Shown here: one piece after another, positions 20,201 through 21,700 of the stretch
How positions within the stretch are numbered: position 1 is the stretch's first letter
Layout: the number at the start of each line of letters is the position of its first letter
NCBI GenBank assembly: GCA_002179805.1
Contig: NAVB01000135.1
Coordinates: 1 to 21,700, forward strand
Origin: Acanthamoeba lenticulata
Lineage: Eukaryota; Discosea; Longamoebia; Acanthamoebidae
Length of the DNA stretch: 21,700 nt
Direction of reading: 5' to 3'
The notes under the pieces: model-generated
What the model saw: only the letters and a program-made list of their open reading frames with translations
The model's database searches: none
Told to the model about the DNA's origin: nothing
Made by a program: the position numbers and the translations under genes

Positions 20201-21020
20201 CGCGTCGCACACGACAAACGTCACCAGGCCGGAGCTCACACCGTTGAGGAAAGTCTGGAAGCCGCCAATGCTCAGGGCCGACGAGCCCTGAACGAGAATG
20301 TTCACTTGCTGCACAGCCGAAGCCGAGGGAACGACCAGGTTGAGCGACGAGGCCTTGGCCAGGTCGGCGCCGTTGACGGTGAAGGTCAGGGAAGAAGCAC
20401 CGCTGGCGCCGGTGAGCGTGATGGCGTTGCCAGAGACAGTGGCCGCAGTGCCGCCAGCCGAGCAGAGCGAGCTGGCCTCGTTCTGGAACTGGGTCTTGGC
20501 CGCGGCAAAGTCGATGCCGGTGAGGTCCGACACGCTGCCCTGGAGGAGCTGGCCGTTGGCGAAGCCCGGCAGCGAGTTGATGGTGGCCGAGCTCTCCGTG
20601 ATGAGCGAGCCGCACTGCAGGCCGCCGGAGACGGTCACAGTGGAGCTAGCCCTATGTTTCATCATGATGACAAATATTAGATCAACATGTTTGTCTTAGG
20701 GCTAGGTTTTACAACATGCAACAACATGTTGGTGGAATGTACCCTCCGATGACGGCGGTGGGCGTGGAAGCGTTGCAAGAGCCGAGACGGGTGCCGATGC
20801 CAATGTTGACACCGCGGAAGTTGCCGTTGCTGGCCACGCGGCCCTCAACGTCGCCGTTGGTGAGATCGAACGTGTTGGCCGCAGAGCCGCCGCCGAGGAG
20901 GAACACGTTGTAGGACGAGGTGGAGCCGAACAGAGCCGGCGGGCAGGTCTGGGCCGAAGCGAAGCTGGCGGTCCAGAGACCCACGAGGACGAAGCACAAA
21001 GCGATTTGTGCCCTCTTCAT
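17213..21020 (-). CDS. Jonah-type lectin copy 2: three CAA domains, complete, one intron
   Basis: Probable secreted cyst-wall lectin, paralogue of the gene at 1-3106. Exons 21020-20743 and 20645-17213 join in phase to give 1236 residues; the join restores GGSTVTVSGGLQC, equivalent to the same place in domains 2 and 3. Signal peptide 1-23 (ASFASA before QTCPP). CAA domains: about 24-291, 548-819, 969-1236, each starting with a Cys-Pro pair and ending GEVHVP or GEVHLP, then x-C. Linkers: Ser/Pro/Ala at ~293-478, Cys island (481, 484, 486, 493, 499), Ser/Pro ~500-547, and ~821-967. The protein ends two residues after the last VHLP motif, with no GPI-type or membrane tail, so it is likely held in the wall by binding. 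Without splicing, translation would stop after 103 residues. Three-domain Jonah lectins are known cyst-wall components; stage and ligand here are inferred. Confidence 0.86.
18021..18466 (-). repeat. Ser/Pro/Ala linker 2 of lectin copy 2
   Basis: Linker between CAA domains 2 and 3, 150 residues from Cys 819 to Cys 969, versus 142 in copy 1. Otherwise it is nearly identical in DNA to copy 1, with two small in-frame expansions (6 bp and 18 bp). Confidence 0.85.
19485..20050 (-). repeat. Ser/Pro/Ala linker 1 of lectin copy 2
   Basis: Linker between CAA domain 1 and the Cys island, 190 residues between flanking cysteines (291 and 481), about 42 longer than in copy 1 and different in detail. It is the most diverged part of the two genes. 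Confidence 0.85.
20646..20742 (-). other. 97-bp intron unique to lectin copy 2
   Basis: Begins GTACAT and ends GGGCTAG on the minus strand. It is about 37% GC against far higher GC in the exons, and contains in-frame stops. It holds a perfect 9-bp inverted repeat (CTAGCCCTA at 20697-20705 with TAGGGCTAG at 20646-20654, minus-strand reading) and two palindromes, CAACATGTTG and TCATCATGATGA. Removing it restores the CAA frame exactly. Copy 1 has no intron here. Confidence 0.75.
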
Positions 21021-21700
21021 GGTGACGAAGGCGAAGAGTAGGAGGTGGTTGGGTTGGAGCTCTATCTGATGGTCTCTGCAAGCGGATCACAGCCGGTGTA
21101 CTAGTGTGAAACACACAGCACTGTTGGTTGGTTGCTGGTCGGCTGTTGTAGAGCTGTAGGTGCTGAGAGAGTGTAGAGTGAAGAAATAAAGGCCATACAC
21201 TCGGCCTTTAAATACAAGGGGCTGCGGGGACCTCTACCTCATCCACCCGGCTTTTCGTGGCCGTACACCATGCGCCGCATGCTCCCACATGGTCGTGATT
21301 GGTGGTTGGCCAAGTCGTTTCATGGCCCGGTCCAGCTGGCCTGTGGAATTTACCACCACCCATGGTGTGATCCCCTTCGTGCTGTCCTCGTGATTAGCCG
21401 AGCCTCCACGCCTTCCCCGACATTTCGCCCTTCTTTTTCGGCCGATCAAAGTACGAGAAAAACAATAAAAATATGGTCTGTTCCGCGAGACGGAGACAAA
21501 CGCCATTTTGAGTTTGGAAGATATGTTGATTTTGAACCGATCAAACGAGATTCAACCGGTAATCAAACCGGGAGACATCATCCGGACGTTCAGAGCGCCT
21601 GCCGTTTGACAGGTGATGGAAGGGGGGAGCAACAAGGTGGTATGTAAAATGACTTGAGAAAAAGGAAGAAAACCGTTTCACGAAACGTGCGACGTAAAGA
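21021..21700. other. Upstream region of lectin copy 2
   Basis: Contains the leader and promoter of copy 2 (to about 21260). Beyond that the sequence to the window edge becomes AT-richer and shows no supported gene; a plus-strand ORF at 21270-21647 has no recognisable domain. Confidence 0.45.
21206..21214 (-). promoter_or_regulatory. TATA-like box of lectin copy 2
   Basis: TATTTAAAG on the minus strand, about 190 bp before ATG 21020. It corresponds in position to TATATAAAG upstream of copy 1. Confidence 0.55.

Larger units (their letters stand above)
17677..21020. repeat. Direct repeat: lectin copy 2 segment matching 1-3106
   Basis: Position 1 aligns with 17677, and the two segments stay alignable to both start codons in the same orientation. 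The copy 2 segment is 238 bp longer because of longer linkers and the intron. In the first ~350 bp I find only two substitutions, at 188 and 317, both synonymous. Confidence 0.9.

Noticed and set aside
20646..20742. Reading lectin copy 2 as a pseudogene broken by an insertion
   Set aside because: The segment has GT and AG ends and its removal restores frame and domain sequence exactly; the remaining 1143 codons are intact. The intron explanation is simpler, though unspliced insertion is not excluded without transcripts.
1..21700. CRISPR arrays, bacterial-type operons, tRNA or rRNA genes, complete transposons
   Set aside because: None seen; repeats are coding linkers or microsatellites, and the genes carry spliceosomal introns.

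Overview
The window reads as nuclear DNA of a GC-rich, intron-rich protist, most likely an Acanthamoeba species. Supporting signs are short GT-AG introns (about 60-120 bp) in five of the seven genes, dense gene packing on both strands, and two genes with the architecture I associate with Acanthamoeba Jonah-type cyst-wall lectins: signal peptide plus three choice-of-anchor-A (CAA, beta-helix) domains joined by Ser/Pro/Ala linkers. Genus and lectin assignments rest on recognition, not on a search.

Layout, left to right. (1) Positions 1-3106, minus strand: Jonah-type lectin copy 1, its last ~154 codons cut off by the left edge. (2) 3670-5548, minus: SPFH/band 7 (stomatin/flotillin superfamily) protein in five exons. 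(3) 5928-9353, minus: 1141-residue Ser-rich, disordered, coiled-coil protein without a visible intron. (4) 10188-11898, minus: DHHC protein S-acyltransferase in eight exons with an intact cysteine-rich domain. (5) 12696-14636, plus: C2-domain plus coiled-coil protein in six exons, the only plus-strand gene. (6) 14759-16860, minus: type II membrane six-hairpin glycoside hydrolase resembling GH63, in four exons, convergent with gene 5 (122 bp between stops). (7) 17213-21020, minus: Jonah-type lectin copy 2, complete, 1236 residues, with one intron that copy 1 lacks.

The two lectin genes are direct repeats, mostly near-identical, with starts 17,914 bp apart and five unrelated genes between them. 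Similarity is mosaic: domains 2 and 3 are almost unchanged, while the long linker and a patch of domain 1 have diverged. Copy 2 carries a 97-bp AT-rich, palindrome-rich intron exactly where the copies also differ in the flanking codons.

I see no operon-like logic. The lectins are expected to be secreted wall adhesins, and the glycosidase is a membrane-anchored enzyme facing the secretory lumen or outside. The DHHC enzyme and band 7 protein are membrane-organisation genes, and the C2 protein is probably a peripheral membrane or scaffold protein. All exon models were built by hand from reading frame, splice dinucleotides and family fit. No RNA genes, CRISPR arrays or complete transposons were recognised.
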